Shown: positions 51,420-60,245 of the stretch, piece after piece | Layout: each line of letters starts with the position of its first letter | How positions within the stretch are numbered: the stretch's first letter is position 1 | Source of the DNA: Desertimonas sp963786985 | GTDB taxonomy: Bacteria; Actinomycetota; Acidimicrobiia; Acidimicrobiales; Ilumatobacteraceae | NCBI GenBank assembly: GCA_963786985.1 | Contig: CAWBBL010000020.1 | Span: 186,001 to 250,000 of the forward strand | Length of the DNA stretch: 64,000 bases | Direction of reading: 5' to 3' | Notes under the pieces: generated by a model | The model's input: only the letters and a program-made list of their open reading frames with translations | What the model was told of the DNA's origin: nothing | Database searches by the model: none | Position numbers and translations under genes: made by a program

Positions 51420-52639
51420 GCGAACGCCCCGGCGTCGACCGCGCCGACCCGCCGGTGGCGCATCGTCACGGCACCCACGGCGATTGCCGCCCACGTCGCC
51501 GCCAGTGTCGCGCTGGCGGTGATCCCGACGTGGTCGAAGAGCCACGTCGTCGGGATCGTCGTGATCGCTCGCCCGAGGGTGGCCGCCGCCATCAGCAGGC
51601 CGAGGCCGCGCCCGGGGAGCCCGGGTACCAGCTCGGCGCCGATCGGGATCAGGCTGACGATCGAGAATTCGAAGGCCCCGATGAACACGATGACGAGGAT
51701 CATCCCGGGCACTGCCCATTCGTTCATCGTCAGGAACGCCAGCGCGGCACCGACCATCACCGTGCTGCCCCCGATCACGCTGCGTTCCTTGCCCCATCGA
51801 TCGGTGCGCGTCATCGACAGTCCCGATGCCGCCAGCTCGACGGCGCCGAGGGCGAACGTCGTCCCCGCCAGAACGGCATCGCTGACGTCGAACTCGTCTT
51901 GCAACCACGGCCCGAACGTCACGAAGAGTGATTCGCTGGCCGCAGTCAGGGCGATCACCCCGACAATCGCCAGCCAGCCGGTCGACGGGACCCGCGACCA
52001 CACCGACGCCGTGTCTCCGCCAGCGGTCGTCGGCGGGGTGCGGGCATTGGACGGGGTCGCGTCGTCGTCGAGCCGGGTGAGCAGCACCACGACGACGGCT
52101 CCAGCGACGACTGCTGCGGACGCGTAGGCCCAGCGCCACGACGTCGCCGCGGTGACGAGGCCCATCGCGCTGACGCCGACGAGCAGGCCCAAGGCCCACG
52201 ACATCTCGTTGAGCCCGACGACGCGGCTGCGCTGGGCGAACGGCACGTGATCGGCGATCCACGTCCCCGTGCCGACGACGAGGACGATGTTGAACGTGCT
52301 GATCGTCATCAGCCCGACGGTGAACCAGATGATGCCGCTGCACACGGCGACGACCAGACCGCCGATCGCGCATCCGGCGAGTCCGATGGCGATGGAGCGG
52401 CGCCGGGGCAGGTGATCGACGAGCCGCCCGATCGCCGGGGCGGCGAACCCGCAGACCTGGGCGACGGTGAGGGCGATGCCGAGTTCGGCGACGGAGACGT
52501 CGAGACCGTCGGCGACCACGGCGAGGAACGGCCCGATGTACCGGAACAGGGCGTTGGCGCACAGCCGGGCGGTCGTGACGGTCGTGATGTCCCGCCGGAT
52601 CGCCTCGGCAAACGTGTCGTCGAGCGTCCGTCTGAGCAC
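51407..52639 (-). CDS. Major facilitator superfamily transporter
   Basis: 410-residue, 12-helix MFS protein with the motif-A-like loop GRLVDHLPRRRSIAIGL between helices 2 and 3 and a second DRWGKERSVIGG in the C-terminal half. It belongs to the drug/metabolite efflux branch (AraJ-like). GTG 52639 is chosen; a longer start would run into the dispersed repeat. On the minus strand TACGGT lies about 8 nt upstream. Its 3' end overlaps nadE by 13 nt convergently. Confidence 0.85.
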   Translation of the reverse strand: MLRRTLDDTFAEAIRRDITTVTTARLCANALFRYIGPFLAVVADGLDVSVAELGIALTVAQVCGFAAPAIGRLVDHLPRRRSIAIGLAGCAIGGLVVAVCSGIIWFTVGLMTISTFNIVLVVGTGTWIADHVPFAQRSRVVGLNEMSWALGLLVGVSAMGLVTAATSWRWAYASAAVVAGAVVVVLLTRLDDDATPSNARTPPTTAGGDTASVWSRVPSTGWLAIVGVIALTAASESLFVTFGPWLQDEFDVSDAVLAGTTFALGAVELAASGLSMTRTDRWGKERSVIGGSTVMVGAALAFLTMNEWAVPGMILVIVFIGAFEFSIVSLIPIGAELVPGLPGRGLGLLMAAATLGRAITTIPTTWLFDHVGITASATLAATWAAIAVGAVTMRHRRVGAVDAGAFAQPR

Positions 52640-52659
52640 CCGCGGCGACCGTACCCCAG

Positions 52660-52735
52660 CCGTTCTGGGCGGCCTGCGGTCCATTTGCCGACCTGGGCGG
52701 CGAGCGGTCCGGAATCGGGGCGTCCGGCCGCCCAG
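52660..52735. repeat. Dispersed intergenic inverted repeat, copy 3
   Basis: ctgggcggcc (52665-52674) and ggccgcccag (52726-52735) are perfect inverted arms. The left 30 nt match 13282-13314. An internal cctgggcggcgagcggtccgg repeats the motif. It separates the divergent MFS and MDMPI-like genes. Confidence 0.65.
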
Positions 52736-52797
52736 ATAGTCGACCGGCCGGCCGGTAGCTCCCGGCTAGGTTGGCCCGCTCGACCGAGGAGGTGGCG

Positions 52798-53370
52798 ATG
52801 GACCTGAACACGTTGCACCGGCGGACCGTGGAGTCGTGGGAGCGCTACCTCGACGGGGTGGCGGCCGATCAGTGGGACTTGCCGACGCCGTGCACGGAGT
52901 GGGACGTTCGGGCGCTCGTCAACCACGTCGTCGGGGAGGACCGCTGGACGCGGCCGTTGCTCCAAGGCATGACGATCGCCGAGGTCGGCGACCGCTTCGA
53001 CGGCGACCTGCTCGGTGACGATCCGCAGGCAGTGGGTCACGACGCGGCGACGGACGCGAGCGCCGCGATCGACGAGCTGCTCGCCGGCCTGGACACCGTG
53101 CACCTGTCGTACGGCGACGAAGACCCCGCCGAGTACGTCCGGCAGCTCTGCGCCGATCATCTGATCCACGGGTGGGACCTGGCCGCGGCGACCGGCCAGG
53201 ACCGCACCCTCGACCCCGAACTGGTCGACGAAGTTGGTACGTGGTTCGCCGACCGCGAGGAGCTGTACCGCGCCGCGGCCGTCGTCGGGCCGCGGGCCGC
53301 TGGCGGTGGCGACCCACAATCGGACCTCCTCGCCGCGGCCGGCCGGCGGCCGGACTGGTCCGCCGGCTGA
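52798..53370 (+). CDS. TIGR03086-type/maleylpyruvate isomerase N-domain protein
   Basis: 190 residues of the DinB-like, metal-dependent mycothiol-transferase superfamily (MDMPI_N). Family blocks are WDLPTPCTEWDVRALVNHVVGE (metal His) and CADHLIHGWDLAAATG (second and third His). Members act on thiol-linked xenobiotics, and the exact function is unknown. ATG 52798 has a strong Shine-Dalgarno (gaggagg), and TAGGTT at 52767-52772 is a likely -10. The C-terminus is Gly/Pro/Arg-rich, in line with the family tail. Confidence 0.85.
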   Translation: MDLNTLHRRTVESWERYLDGVAADQWDLPTPCTEWDVRALVNHVVGEDRWTRPLLQGMTIAEVGDRFDGDLLGDDPQAVGHDAATDASAAIDELLAGLDTVHLSYGDEDPAEYVRQLCADHLIHGWDLAAATGQDRTLDPELVDEVGTWFADREELYRAAAVVGPRAAGGGDPQSDLLAAAGRRPDWSAG

Positions 53371-53376
53371 TCGTCG

Positions 53377-53937
53377 ATGCTCGACGGCCTGCTCGAGCAT
53401 CTCCAGGGCCATCTCGGGGAGATCGCCGGTAGCTGGGACACCGACCCTGACGGCAACGAGCTGCCGTTCCACATCGTCCACTACGCCGGCATCGCACCCG
53501 GCGGGACGGAGGTCTTCTCGACGCTCGGGCTCAGCGACTACGAGCTCGGCGAGCACGGCGACCGCATCGAGTTGCTGATGATCGCCCCGGTCGGGCTCAC
53601 CGCCGGGACGATCCCGCCGGTCCTCCACCACGCCGGCCTGTTGCCGATCGACGCCGACGCCGTCCCCGAGCTCGGCGACACGTACCTCGCCGTCGAACAG
53701 CTCGGCGAGATCTCGCCGATGGATGCCCTCTACGTCGGCCGTCCGCTGTACCAGCCGGCCGGGTTCAACCCGTTCGACGGCGAGACCGGTCGAGTCGTGT
53801 TCTGGTGGCTGATCCCGATCTACGACATCGAGGCCGACTTCGTCGAGTCCGAGGGCTGGGAGGCCTTCGAGCGCCTGATGTGGGACCTCGACGTCGACCC
53901 CACCGACTTCACCCGCGACCCCTGGCTCGACCCGTAA
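53377..53937 (+). CDS. SUFU (suppressor of fused) domain protein
   Basis: 186 residues. It matches the bacterial SUFU-like domain: FHIVHYAGIAPGGTEVFSTLGLSDYELG, RIELLMIAPVGL, IPPVLHHAGLLPI, MDALYVGRPLYQP and VVFWWLIPIYDIEADFV. In eukaryotes SUFU regulates Hedgehog signalling. Bacterial copies are common near toxin/immunity genes, but here it follows the MDMPI-like gene by 6 nt. Function is unknown. Confidence 0.8.
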   Translation: MLDGLLEHLQGHLGEIAGSWDTDPDGNELPFHIVHYAGIAPGGTEVFSTLGLSDYELGEHGDRIELLMIAPVGLTAGTIPPVLHHAGLLPIDADAVPELGDTYLAVEQLGEISPMDALYVGRPLYQPAGFNPFDGETGRVVFWWLIPIYDIEADFVESEGWEAFERLMWDLDVDPTDFTRDPWLDP

Positions 53938-53943
53938 CCCTCC

Positions 53944-54017
53944 ATCTGGGGAAGATCCGTGTCATTCACCGATCTGGGGGCAAATCGTGTCAGGGTCTGA
54001 TCGGAAACTTCCCCAGA
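53944..54017. repeat. Possible IS-end or small mobile-element remnant
   Basis: Two near-identical direct segments, atctggggaagatccgtgt (from 53944) and atctgggggcaaatcgtgt (from 53972), plus an inverted ttccccaga (54009-54017) pairing with tctggggaa (53945-53953). The arrangement looks like the eroded ends of an insertion sequence between convergent genes. No transposase is visible. Confidence 0.45.
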
Positions 54018-54027
54018 AGCGGCCGCA

Positions 54028-54462
54028 TCAGCGGCCCGAGTGGCCGAAGCCGCCGCCGCGGTCGAGGCCCTCGAGCTCGTCGACCTCGATCCACTGGACC
54101 TCCTCGACACGCTGGATGACGAGTTGGGCGATGCGGTCACCACGGCTGATCTCGTAATCGGCGGTCGGATCGGTGTTCAGCACCACGCACTTCAGCTCGC
54201 CGCGGTAGGCGGCGTCGATGACTCCCGGCGTGTTGACGAGGGAGATGCCGTGGCGCAACGCCAGACCGCTGCGCGGCACCACGAAGCCGGCGTAGCCCGG
54301 CGGAATCGCCAGGGCGATACCCGTCGGCACGATCGTCCGTCCGCCCCCGGCCTTGACGACGGCGCCTTCCCTGGCGTGGAGGTCGAGCCCGGCGTCGCCG
54401 GGATGGGCGTAGGTCGGCAAGGGGAGTTGGGGATCGAGTCGGACCACCGGCACGGGGACCAT
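54028..54462 (-). CDS. dut: Deoxyuridine 5'-triphosphate nucleotidohydrolase
   Basis: 144-residue trimeric dUTPase that hydrolyses dUTP to dUMP and PPi. It has the five motifs: PGDAGLDLHAR (1), VPRSGLALRHG (2), GVIDAAYRGELK (3), RGDRIAQLVIQ (4) and RGGGFGHSGR (5, flexible arm). The ATG at 54462 gives the standard length; longer reads are not family-like. It is convergent with the SUFU gene across the IS-like remnant. The gap 54463-54659 contains TATTCT (~54609) and a gccgt...acggc hairpin upstream of the Tad locus. Confidence 0.94.
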   Translation of the reverse strand: MVPVPVVRLDPQLPLPTYAHPGDAGLDLHAREGAVVKAGGGRTIVPTGIALAIPPGYAGFVVPRSGLALRHGISLVNTPGVIDAAYRGELKCVVLNTDPTADYEISRGDRIAQLVIQRVEEVQWIEVDELEGLDRGGGFGHSGR

Positions 54463-54659
54463 CGGCGGGATCCTACGGGGCGCCGGCCGAGGACGAATTC
54501 TTCCTCCGCTCCTTCCTGTCGGGCGCTGCTCCGACGCCCAGGTTTGGCGTGGGAGACACGTCAGCGAGCCGGACAGATCGCCCCGAAATCGGGCCGGCCG
54601 AGCGCTGCTATTCTCCGCCCAGCCGTTCGGGGGGACGGCAAACACAGCACACCACGAAC

Positions 54660-55289
54660 GTGTCTACTGCCAAGCGAGACGTGGCGCCGACGACCGTGCA
54701 TCTGCCGTTCGGAATCGGCGATGTGAGTGTCGGGTTGCTGTGCGCCGTCGTGGCCCTCAGCGCGGCATCAGTTGGCTGGTGGATCACCGCTGCGGCCGTT
54801 GCGCTGCCCCTGGCGTTCGTCGGCGGCCTCGCCCTGGCAGCAGCGATCGAGGACGCACGTACCGGGCGGATCCCGAACAACCTCGTGCTCACCGCACTCA
54901 TCGTCGTCGCTGGCGCGTGGGGCTTCGTGGCCACGCTCGACAACCGGATGATGGGCCCGCTGGCCTTCGACGTTCTGGTCGGCGTCGTGCTCGGTGGCGC
55001 CCCGGCGGTGTTCATGGTGTGGCTCGTGGCCCCGCGACTGATCGGGGGCGGCGACTGGAAGTTGCTCGCTGTGCTCGGGGCGACGGTCGGCTTTCTCGCT
55101 CCAGCGGCGGCGAGCGTCATCCCGATGGCCGCCTTCGGCGGCGCCATCGTCGCGGCCGCCGCCCGCCACCGGCGGGAGATTCGCCTCGGACCGTTTCTCG
55201 CCACTGGCTACGTCGTGGCGGTCGTCGCGGCACTCGCCGAGCCGGAGCTGTTCGGGAGCTGGTACGCCGGAGTCACGGTGAGCCGATGA
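54660..55289 (+). CDS. tadV: Type IV prepilin peptidase of the Tad locus
   Basis: 209-residue A24-family aspartic peptidase with six helices. Catalytic Asp residues are in AIEDARTGRIPN and GGGDWKLLAVLG. It cleaves the leader of the Flp pilin. GTG 54660 (or nearby) is chosen; the preceding DNA has no homologous extension. First gene of a ten-gene Tad pilus operon, with the stop overlapping the next ATG. Confidence 0.88.
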   Translation: MSTAKRDVAPTTVHLPFGIGDVSVGLLCAVVALSAASVGWWITAAAVALPLAFVGGLALAAAIEDARTGRIPNNLVLTALIVVAGAWGFVATLDNRMMGPLAFDVLVGVVLGGAPAVFMVWLVAPRLIGGGDWKLLAVLGATVGFLAPAAASVIPMAAFGGAIVAAAARHRREIRLGPFLATGYVVAVVAALAEPELFGSWYAGVTVSR

Positions 55290-56182
55290 AGACCTTTCAG
55301 GAGGCCAAGGGGACGAGGTTGACGAACCCGTCCGTCGCCCCGACCGTGTCGCCGCGAGCCGGCCGCACCGGAGCGACCGGGCCGCCACCCGGGTCGCCCG
55401 CTGCGGCGCTGGCCTCGAAGCCCGGCCTGCGGATGCGTCCGCAACGGCCGATGCGTGCCGTCGTCGGCGCCCTGGTCGTCGTCGCGTCGGTGGTCGCCGC
55501 GCTCGCCATCTACACCAGGATCGGTAACCGCACCGACGTTCTCGCCGTTGCTCGCGACGTGCTCGCCGGCGAGCAGATCGGCGCTGACGACCTCGAAGTC
55601 GTGGCGATCTCGTCGGACGACGGCATCCCGACGGTCCCGGCGTCGCAGCGCAACACGATCGTCGGCCAGTACGCCAGAGTCCGGCTGCTCTCCGGCTCGC
55701 TGCTGGTCGCCGACAGCGTGCAAGCGAAACCGCTCGTCGACCCGGACCGGGTGTTGATGTCGGTCGTCGTGCCTGTCGGCCTCGTTCCTGTCGGTCTCCG
55801 CGAGCAGTCCCGCGTCGTCCTCGTCGTGACTCCGCCGACTCCCGGCGGCCAGCGCCCGCCACCCGTCCTCGTCGAGGCGGTCGTCGCCGCCGTGCCGCGC
55901 AACCTCGGCGAGGTCGTCGGTTCCGCCGATGCCGGCCAGGGGATGGTCGCCCTCGGGGTGGAGGTGCCACCGCCGTACGTCGGCGTGGTTGGCGAGGCCG
56001 CGGCCGTGAGTGTCGGTGTGCTCGACGGCTCGGCTCCGTTCCCGAGCACGCAGGTCGAGGCATCGAGTGCTCGGCCGACTGCCGGTGCCGCCGAGCCGGC
56101 AGCGCCGCCGTCGACCGCGGCGGTACCTGCCCAGAACGTGACGAACCTCGCCGTGACGACGACGACAGGACCGCCGGGATGA
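55286..56182 (+). CDS. SAF-domain pilus assembly protein (CpaB/RcpC-like)
   Basis: 298 residues. A proline-rich cytoplasmic N-terminus (~1-55), one helix (VVGALVVVASVVAALAIY), an SAF domain (VLAVARDVLAGEQIGADDLEVV) and a Pro/Thr-rich C-terminal tail. CpaB-type proteins stabilise the outer part of the Tad apparatus in diderms. In Gram-positive Tad loci the role is less defined. ATG overlaps tadV, and the stop overlaps the CpaE-like gene. Confidence 0.8.
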   Translation: MKTFQEAKGTRLTNPSVAPTVSPRAGRTGATGPPPGSPAAALASKPGLRMRPQRPMRAVVGALVVVASVVAALAIYTRIGNRTDVLAVARDVLAGEQIGADDLEVVAISSDDGIPTVPASQRNTIVGQYARVRLLSGSLLVADSVQAKPLVDPDRVLMSVVVPVGLVPVGLREQSRVVLVVTPPTPGGQRPPPVLVEAVVAAVPRNLGEVVGSADAGQGMVALGVEVPPPYVGVVGEAAAVSVGVLDGSAPFPSTQVEASSARPTAGAAEPAAPPSTAAVPAQNVTNLAVTTTTGPPG

Positions 56183-56952
56183 CGATCGTCGCCGTCTGTG
56201 CGGCCACCGGGTCGGCTGGCGCCACGACGACCGCCGTCGCCCTGGCCGCGATGCTTCCCGACGGCTATCCGACGCTCCTCGCCGAGTGCGACCCGTCGGG
56301 CGGCGATGTCGCCGGCTGGGCCCAGCTGTCGGCGTCGCCGGGGTGGTCGACCGCGGTGTCCGCCGGCGACCGATCGTGGGCGGCGATCGCCGACAACACC
56401 CAACAACTGCCGTCGGGGCTTCGTCTGTTGGCGGCTCCCGCTCGTGCGACGCAGGCCCATACGGCGGTGGGCGAGGCCACGAGGGAGTTCGCCGCCCTGT
56501 TGGCGACGGCGCCCGATGTCGTGACGGTCGCCGACTGCGGACGGGTGGGACTCGACGCGCCGCCGTTCGCCGTGGCGGCTCAGCTGACGCTGTTGCTGGT
56601 CCGCCAGTCGGCGGTGTCGGCGGCGGCGACGGTGCCGCGTGTCGACCGGGCGATCGAAGCGCTCGGAGTGCTGCGCACCTCGTGCCGGCAGGTCGGTGTG
56701 GTGCTCATCGGCGGCGCTCCATACCGATCGACGGAGATCGCCGGGGCGCTCGGGGCCGAGCTGTTCGGCGCCATCCCGGAGGACGCCGCCGGTGCGGCCC
56801 TCGTCGCCGGCGGATGGACGCTGGGCAAGCGGGCATCGCGCAGTCCGCTCGCCAAGGCGGCGGCGACTCTCGGCGAACGGGTTGTCGAGGCGATCTACGG
56901 ACGGGACCACCGACCGGACCAACTGTGGGCCGTCGCCGAGGCCGCCTCATGA
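56179..56952 (+). CDS. CpaE/TadZ-like MinD-family ATPase
   Basis: 257 residues of the SIMIBI fold. The Walker A is degenerate (ATGSAGATTTAVALA), and ECDPSGGDVAGW corresponds to the Switch I Asp region. TadZ/CpaE localises the pilus machine at the pole. Its stop at 56950-56952 once probably overlapped tadA directly; an 92-bp insertion now separates them. Confidence 0.78.
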   Translation: MTIVAVCAATGSAGATTTAVALAAMLPDGYPTLLAECDPSGGDVAGWAQLSASPGWSTAVSAGDRSWAAIADNTQQLPSGLRLLAAPARATQAHTAVGEATREFAALLATAPDVVTVADCGRVGLDAPPFAVAAQLTLLLVRQSAVSAAATVPRVDRAIEALGVLRTSCRQVGVVLIGGAPYRSTEIAGALGAELFGAIPEDAAGAALVAGGWTLGKRASRSPLAKAAATLGERVVEAIYGRDHRPDQLWAVAEAAS

Positions 56953-57047
56953 CGCGTGGTCCCGATCCCCGGCCACGGAGGCCGCACCTGGCCGCTCGCT
57001 CGCTGGCGCTCGCTCGCTCGCACGGTTCCGGGTGCGCCTCATGACGC
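56943..57047. repeat. 92-bp insertion flanked by 13-bp direct repeats
   Basis: cgcctcatgacgc occurs at 56943-56955 and again at 57035-57047. The intervening DNA contains the GC-rich dispersed repeat (56991-57025), which matches 17386-17420. The first copy carries the cpaE stop and the second the tadA start, so the unit looks like a duplication or micro-transposition at an ATGA junction. Confidence 0.6.
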
Positions 57048-58456
57048 TTGCTCCGCCGCGCCAGCCGATCGATCCGACCGTCGGAGAGTTGCCGATCGAC
57101 CAGCTTCGGCCGCTGGTGCGCGTCATCGCCGACACCGTTGGCAAGCGCGTTGCCCGCAAGGTCCAGGAGGCCTCGGACGTCGGCGGGCGGATGTCGGGGG
57201 ACGCCGAGAAGGTCGCCTCGGTCACCGAGATCCACCGCGAGCTGGCCGGGTTCAACGAGGCGCGTGTCCGTGGCGGACTGCGGCCGCTGTCCGACCACGC
57301 CCACCAAGCGGTGCTCGACGCCGTGATGGCGCATGTCTACGGGCTCGGCGAGTTGGATGCCCTCTGGGGCAACGAAGATGTCGAGAACATCGACGTCAAC
57401 GGGCCGGTCAAAGTGTTCGTGACGTTCGTCGGAGGCGAGCGCGTGCGGTGGACACCGGTTGCGGCAGACCAGGAGGAGTTGATCGACCTGATTCGCCGGG
57501 CCGCTCGGCAGCTCGGAGCCAACGAAGTCGAGTTCGACGCCCGCCATCCGCAACTCGATCTGCAGCTTCCCGACGGCAGCCGGCTGTTCGCCGTGTTCGG
57601 CGGCGACGCCGGCAACGGCGTGGCCACCGAGCCGCTGCTCTCGATCCGCCGGCACCGCTATCTCGCCGTCTCGATGAGCGACCTCGTGGAGCTCGGCGTG
57701 CTCCCGGCGGCGGCGGGCGAGTTCATCGTCGCGGCCTTCCGGGCCGGCGAGAACCTGATCGTCGCCGGTGATCACAACGCCGGCAAGACGACGTTCCTGC
57801 GCGCGGTCTGCTTCGACGCCATCGACGCCCACCAGCGTGTCGTCACCGTCGAGGCGTTCATCACCGAGCTCGGCCTCCATCAGGGTGACCGCCTGCCGAA
57901 CACCGTGGCGTTGTACTCGCGGCCGCCGTCGACGGAGGGCGAGGGCGAACAGACCGTCAGCGACCTCATCCGCCGGGCGACGCGACGGCTCAACCCGACG
58001 AGGGTCATCGTCGGCGAGATTCTCGGCGACGAGGTCGGCCCGGTACTCGATGTGTTCTCCGGCTCGACCCGCGGCTCGGGATGCACGATCCATGCCCGTT
58101 CGGCACGTGGGGCGGTGCGCCGCTTCGAGCAGTACGGCCTCGCCTCACATCCCCCGGTGCCGGTGGAGGCGATCAACTACGGCCTCGCTGAAGCGGCGCC
58201 GATCATCGTCCATCTCGCCGGCGACGAGTCACGCTCTGGCCGGCTGCGCCGCTATTGCACGTCCATCGTCGAGGTCACCGGCCTCGACGACGGGCGGGTC
58301 AGCACGACGGAGCTTTGGGGGCTCGACGGCGCGGGGAACCTCGCGCCCCGTCATGCGCTCTCGTCGCCGCGCCGCCAGCGACTCGCCCGGGCGGGCTGGG
58401 ACTGGAGCGTCGGCGGTTGGGTGCCGGTGCCCTCGACGCATGGGGAGCTGCGCTGA
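57041..58456 (+). CDS. tadA: Tad pilus assembly ATPase
   Basis: 471-residue secretion ATPase of the CpaF/TadA type. The N-terminal domain is followed by LGELDALWGNEDVENIDVNG. The ATPase has Walker A AGDHNAGKTTFLRA, Asp box VTVEAFITELGL, Walker B RVIVGEILGDE and the His box GCTIHARSARGAV. It powers Flp pilus extrusion together with TadB/TadC. ATG 57041 lies in the duplicated 13-bp repeat. The stop is 1 nt before the tadB GTG. Confidence 0.93.
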   Translation: MTLAPPRQPIDPTVGELPIDQLRPLVRVIADTVGKRVARKVQEASDVGGRMSGDAEKVASVTEIHRELAGFNEARVRGGLRPLSDHAHQAVLDAVMAHVYGLGELDALWGNEDVENIDVNGPVKVFVTFVGGERVRWTPVAADQEELIDLIRRAARQLGANEVEFDARHPQLDLQLPDGSRLFAVFGGDAGNGVATEPLLSIRRHRYLAVSMSDLVELGVLPAAAGEFIVAAFRAGENLIVAGDHNAGKTTFLRAVCFDAIDAHQRVVTVEAFITELGLHQGDRLPNTVALYSRPPSTEGEGEQTVSDLIRRATRRLNPTRVIVGEILGDEVGPVLDVFSGSTRGSGCTIHARSARGAVRRFEQYGLASHPPVPVEAINYGLAEAAPIIVHLAGDESRSGRLRRYCTSIVEVTGLDDGRVSTTELWGLDGAGNLAPRHALSSPRRQRLARAGWDWSVGGWVPVPSTHGELR

Positions 58457-58457
58457 C

Positions 58458-59291
58458 GTGGCGATACTCGTCGGTCTGACCGGTGCGCTCGCGGGTCTCG
58501 CCGTGCTCATCGGCGTCACGGCGTGGTCGCCCGCCCCGCCGGCCCGAGTGACGGGGCCGACCGAGTGGAGTCGCCTCGTACGTCCGCTCGTCGCGGCGAT
58601 CGTCGGTGCCTTGTTGGCATTCCTCCTCACCGGCTGGCTCGTCGCCGCCCTGGCCGGTGGTTACGGCGGGTACACGTTGGCCCGTGGCGTCAGCGAGCGG
58701 CGCATCAGTCCGCAGGTCGAACAGGAGCGCATCACCGCGCTGGCCTCGTGGTGCGAGCAGCTGCGCGATCTGCTGACCGCCGAGCACGGCATCGTCGGCA
58801 CGATCGTGGCGACGGTGCGGACGTGCCCCGAGCCGATCCGTCCGGAGGTCGCGCGCCTGGCTACGCGGCTCTCCCGGCAAAGTCCGGACAGCGCGATCCG
58901 CGAGTTCGCCGCCGAGCTCGACGACCCGTCCGGAGATCTCGTCGCCTCGGTGTTGTTGTTGGCGATGTCGCGTTCGTCGCGCACCAGCGAGCTGCTCGCC
59001 GAGCTGGCCAGCACGATCCGCGATCGGGTGGCGATGCGCCTGCGCGTCGAAGCCGACCGGGCCGGCCAGCGCAGCGAGGCGCGCTTCATCATCGCCTTCA
59101 GTGCCGTGGCGATCGCTGGTGTGCTCATCTTCGGTCGCGACTCGGAGTTCCTCGATGCCTACGACGACGCATCCGGCCAGCTCGTCTTCGGACTCGTCGT
59201 CACCTGTTTCGCCATCGGTGGGAGGTGGATGAGCAAGTTGACCCGGTTCGAGCGACCCGCCCGGTTCTTGTCGGTCAGTGCGGACCGCTGA
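58458..59291 (+). CDS. tadB: Tad membrane platform protein
   Basis: 277 residues with N-terminal helices, a cytoplasmic type II secretion F-like domain (ITALASWCEQLRDLLTAEHGI, then VARLATRLSRQSPDSAIREFA) and two C-terminal helices. TadB and TadC form the inner-membrane platform for the TadA motor. GTG start. The stop overlaps the tadC ATG. Confidence 0.88.
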   Translation: MAILVGLTGALAGLAVLIGVTAWSPAPPARVTGPTEWSRLVRPLVAAIVGALLAFLLTGWLVAALAGGYGGYTLARGVSERRISPQVEQERITALASWCEQLRDLLTAEHGIVGTIVATVRTCPEPIRPEVARLATRLSRQSPDSAIREFAAELDDPSGDLVASVLLLAMSRSSRTSELLAELASTIRDRVAMRLRVEADRAGQRSEARFIIAFSAVAIAGVLIFGRDSEFLDAYDDASGQLVFGLVVTCFAIGGRWMSKLTRFERPARFLSVSADR

Positions 59292-60193
59292 TGCTCCTCG
59301 TGGTCGCCTTGGCGTGCGTGTTCGCCGGCGGTTTGTGGTTGGCGGCGTCAGCTGTCTGGCCACCGCCGCGCCGGCTGAGCATCGCCCTCGACGAGCTCGA
59401 CGCCGACGGTCGCGGCAGGCCGGCATTCGTCTCCGCCGATGGGTACCGTCCGTCGTTGTCGCTGTCGATCGGTCGCTGGTTGGTCAACCGGTTGAAGGCC
59501 GGCTCACTCGCCGACGAACAGACGGCTGCCGACCTCGAGCTCGTCGGTCGCCCGCTCGAGGTCTACGCCGGGTCTGTCGTCGTCACCACGATCTTCGGCG
59601 CCACGCTGGGGCCGGCGCTCTGGGCGCTCGCGGCGCTCGCCGGCAGCCGCTTGCCGGTGGTCGTTCCGATCTGGGGAGTGTTGTTCGGTGGCGCCGTCGG
59701 TTGGTTCCTGCCCCGCCTCGTGCTGCGCGCCGAAGCGGCACAGGCGCGCACAGACTTCCGCCACGCGCTGGGTGCGTACCTCGATGTCCTCGTGCTCCTG
59801 CTCGCCGCGCAGGAGGGCCCCGAGTCGGCGATGGACCTCGCCGCCCACGCCGGACAGGGACCGGCGTTCGCCGAGCTGCGCCGCGCCGTCTGGCACGCCC
59901 GCCTCGCCGGTGAACCGGTGTGGAACTCACTCGACGATGTCGGACGCCGGCTGCGCATCGCCGAATTGCGCGAAGTGGCCGCCGCCGGGTCACTCGCCGG
60001 TGAGTCGGGAGCGGCGGTGCGCCAGAGCCTCACCGCGAAGGCCCGCGCGCTGCGCCAATCCGCTCTCGCCGAGGCGGAAACGAGAGCGCGCAAGCAGTCG
60101 CAGGCGCTGTTCGGCCCCCTCGTCCTGATGGGGCTCGGATTCGTGATCTTTCTCATCTACCCGATGCTCACCAATCTCAGCTTCGGGGGTTGA
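59291..60193 (+). CDS. tadC: Tad membrane platform protein
   Basis: 300 residues with a T2SS F-like domain (RHALGAYLDVLVLLLAAQEG, then FAELRRAVWHARLAGEPVW, then LREVAAAGSLAGESGAAVRQS) and helices at both ends. It is the partner of TadB. A 52-nt gap with a good Shine-Dalgarno (aaggag, 60235-60240) separates it from the pilin gene. Confidence 0.88.
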   Translation: MLLVVALACVFAGGLWLAASAVWPPPRRLSIALDELDADGRGRPAFVSADGYRPSLSLSIGRWLVNRLKAGSLADEQTAADLELVGRPLEVYAGSVVVTTIFGATLGPALWALAALAGSRLPVVVPIWGVLFGGAVGWFLPRLVLRAEAAQARTDFRHALGAYLDVLVLLLAAQEGPESAMDLAAHAGQGPAFAELRRAVWHARLAGEPVWNSLDDVGRRLRIAELREVAAAGSLAGESGAAVRQSLTAKARALRQSALAEAETRARKQSQALFGPLVLMGLGFVIFLIYPMLTNLSFGG

Positions 60194-60245
60194 GGCAACC
60201 GACCATCCACCACCGACCAACGGACACCCGGACAAGGAGCACCCA

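Noticed and set aside
54463..54659. c-di-GMP riboswitch before the Tad locus
   Set aside because: The gap lacks the conserved GEMM core. Only a short hairpin and a -10-like TATTCT are visible.
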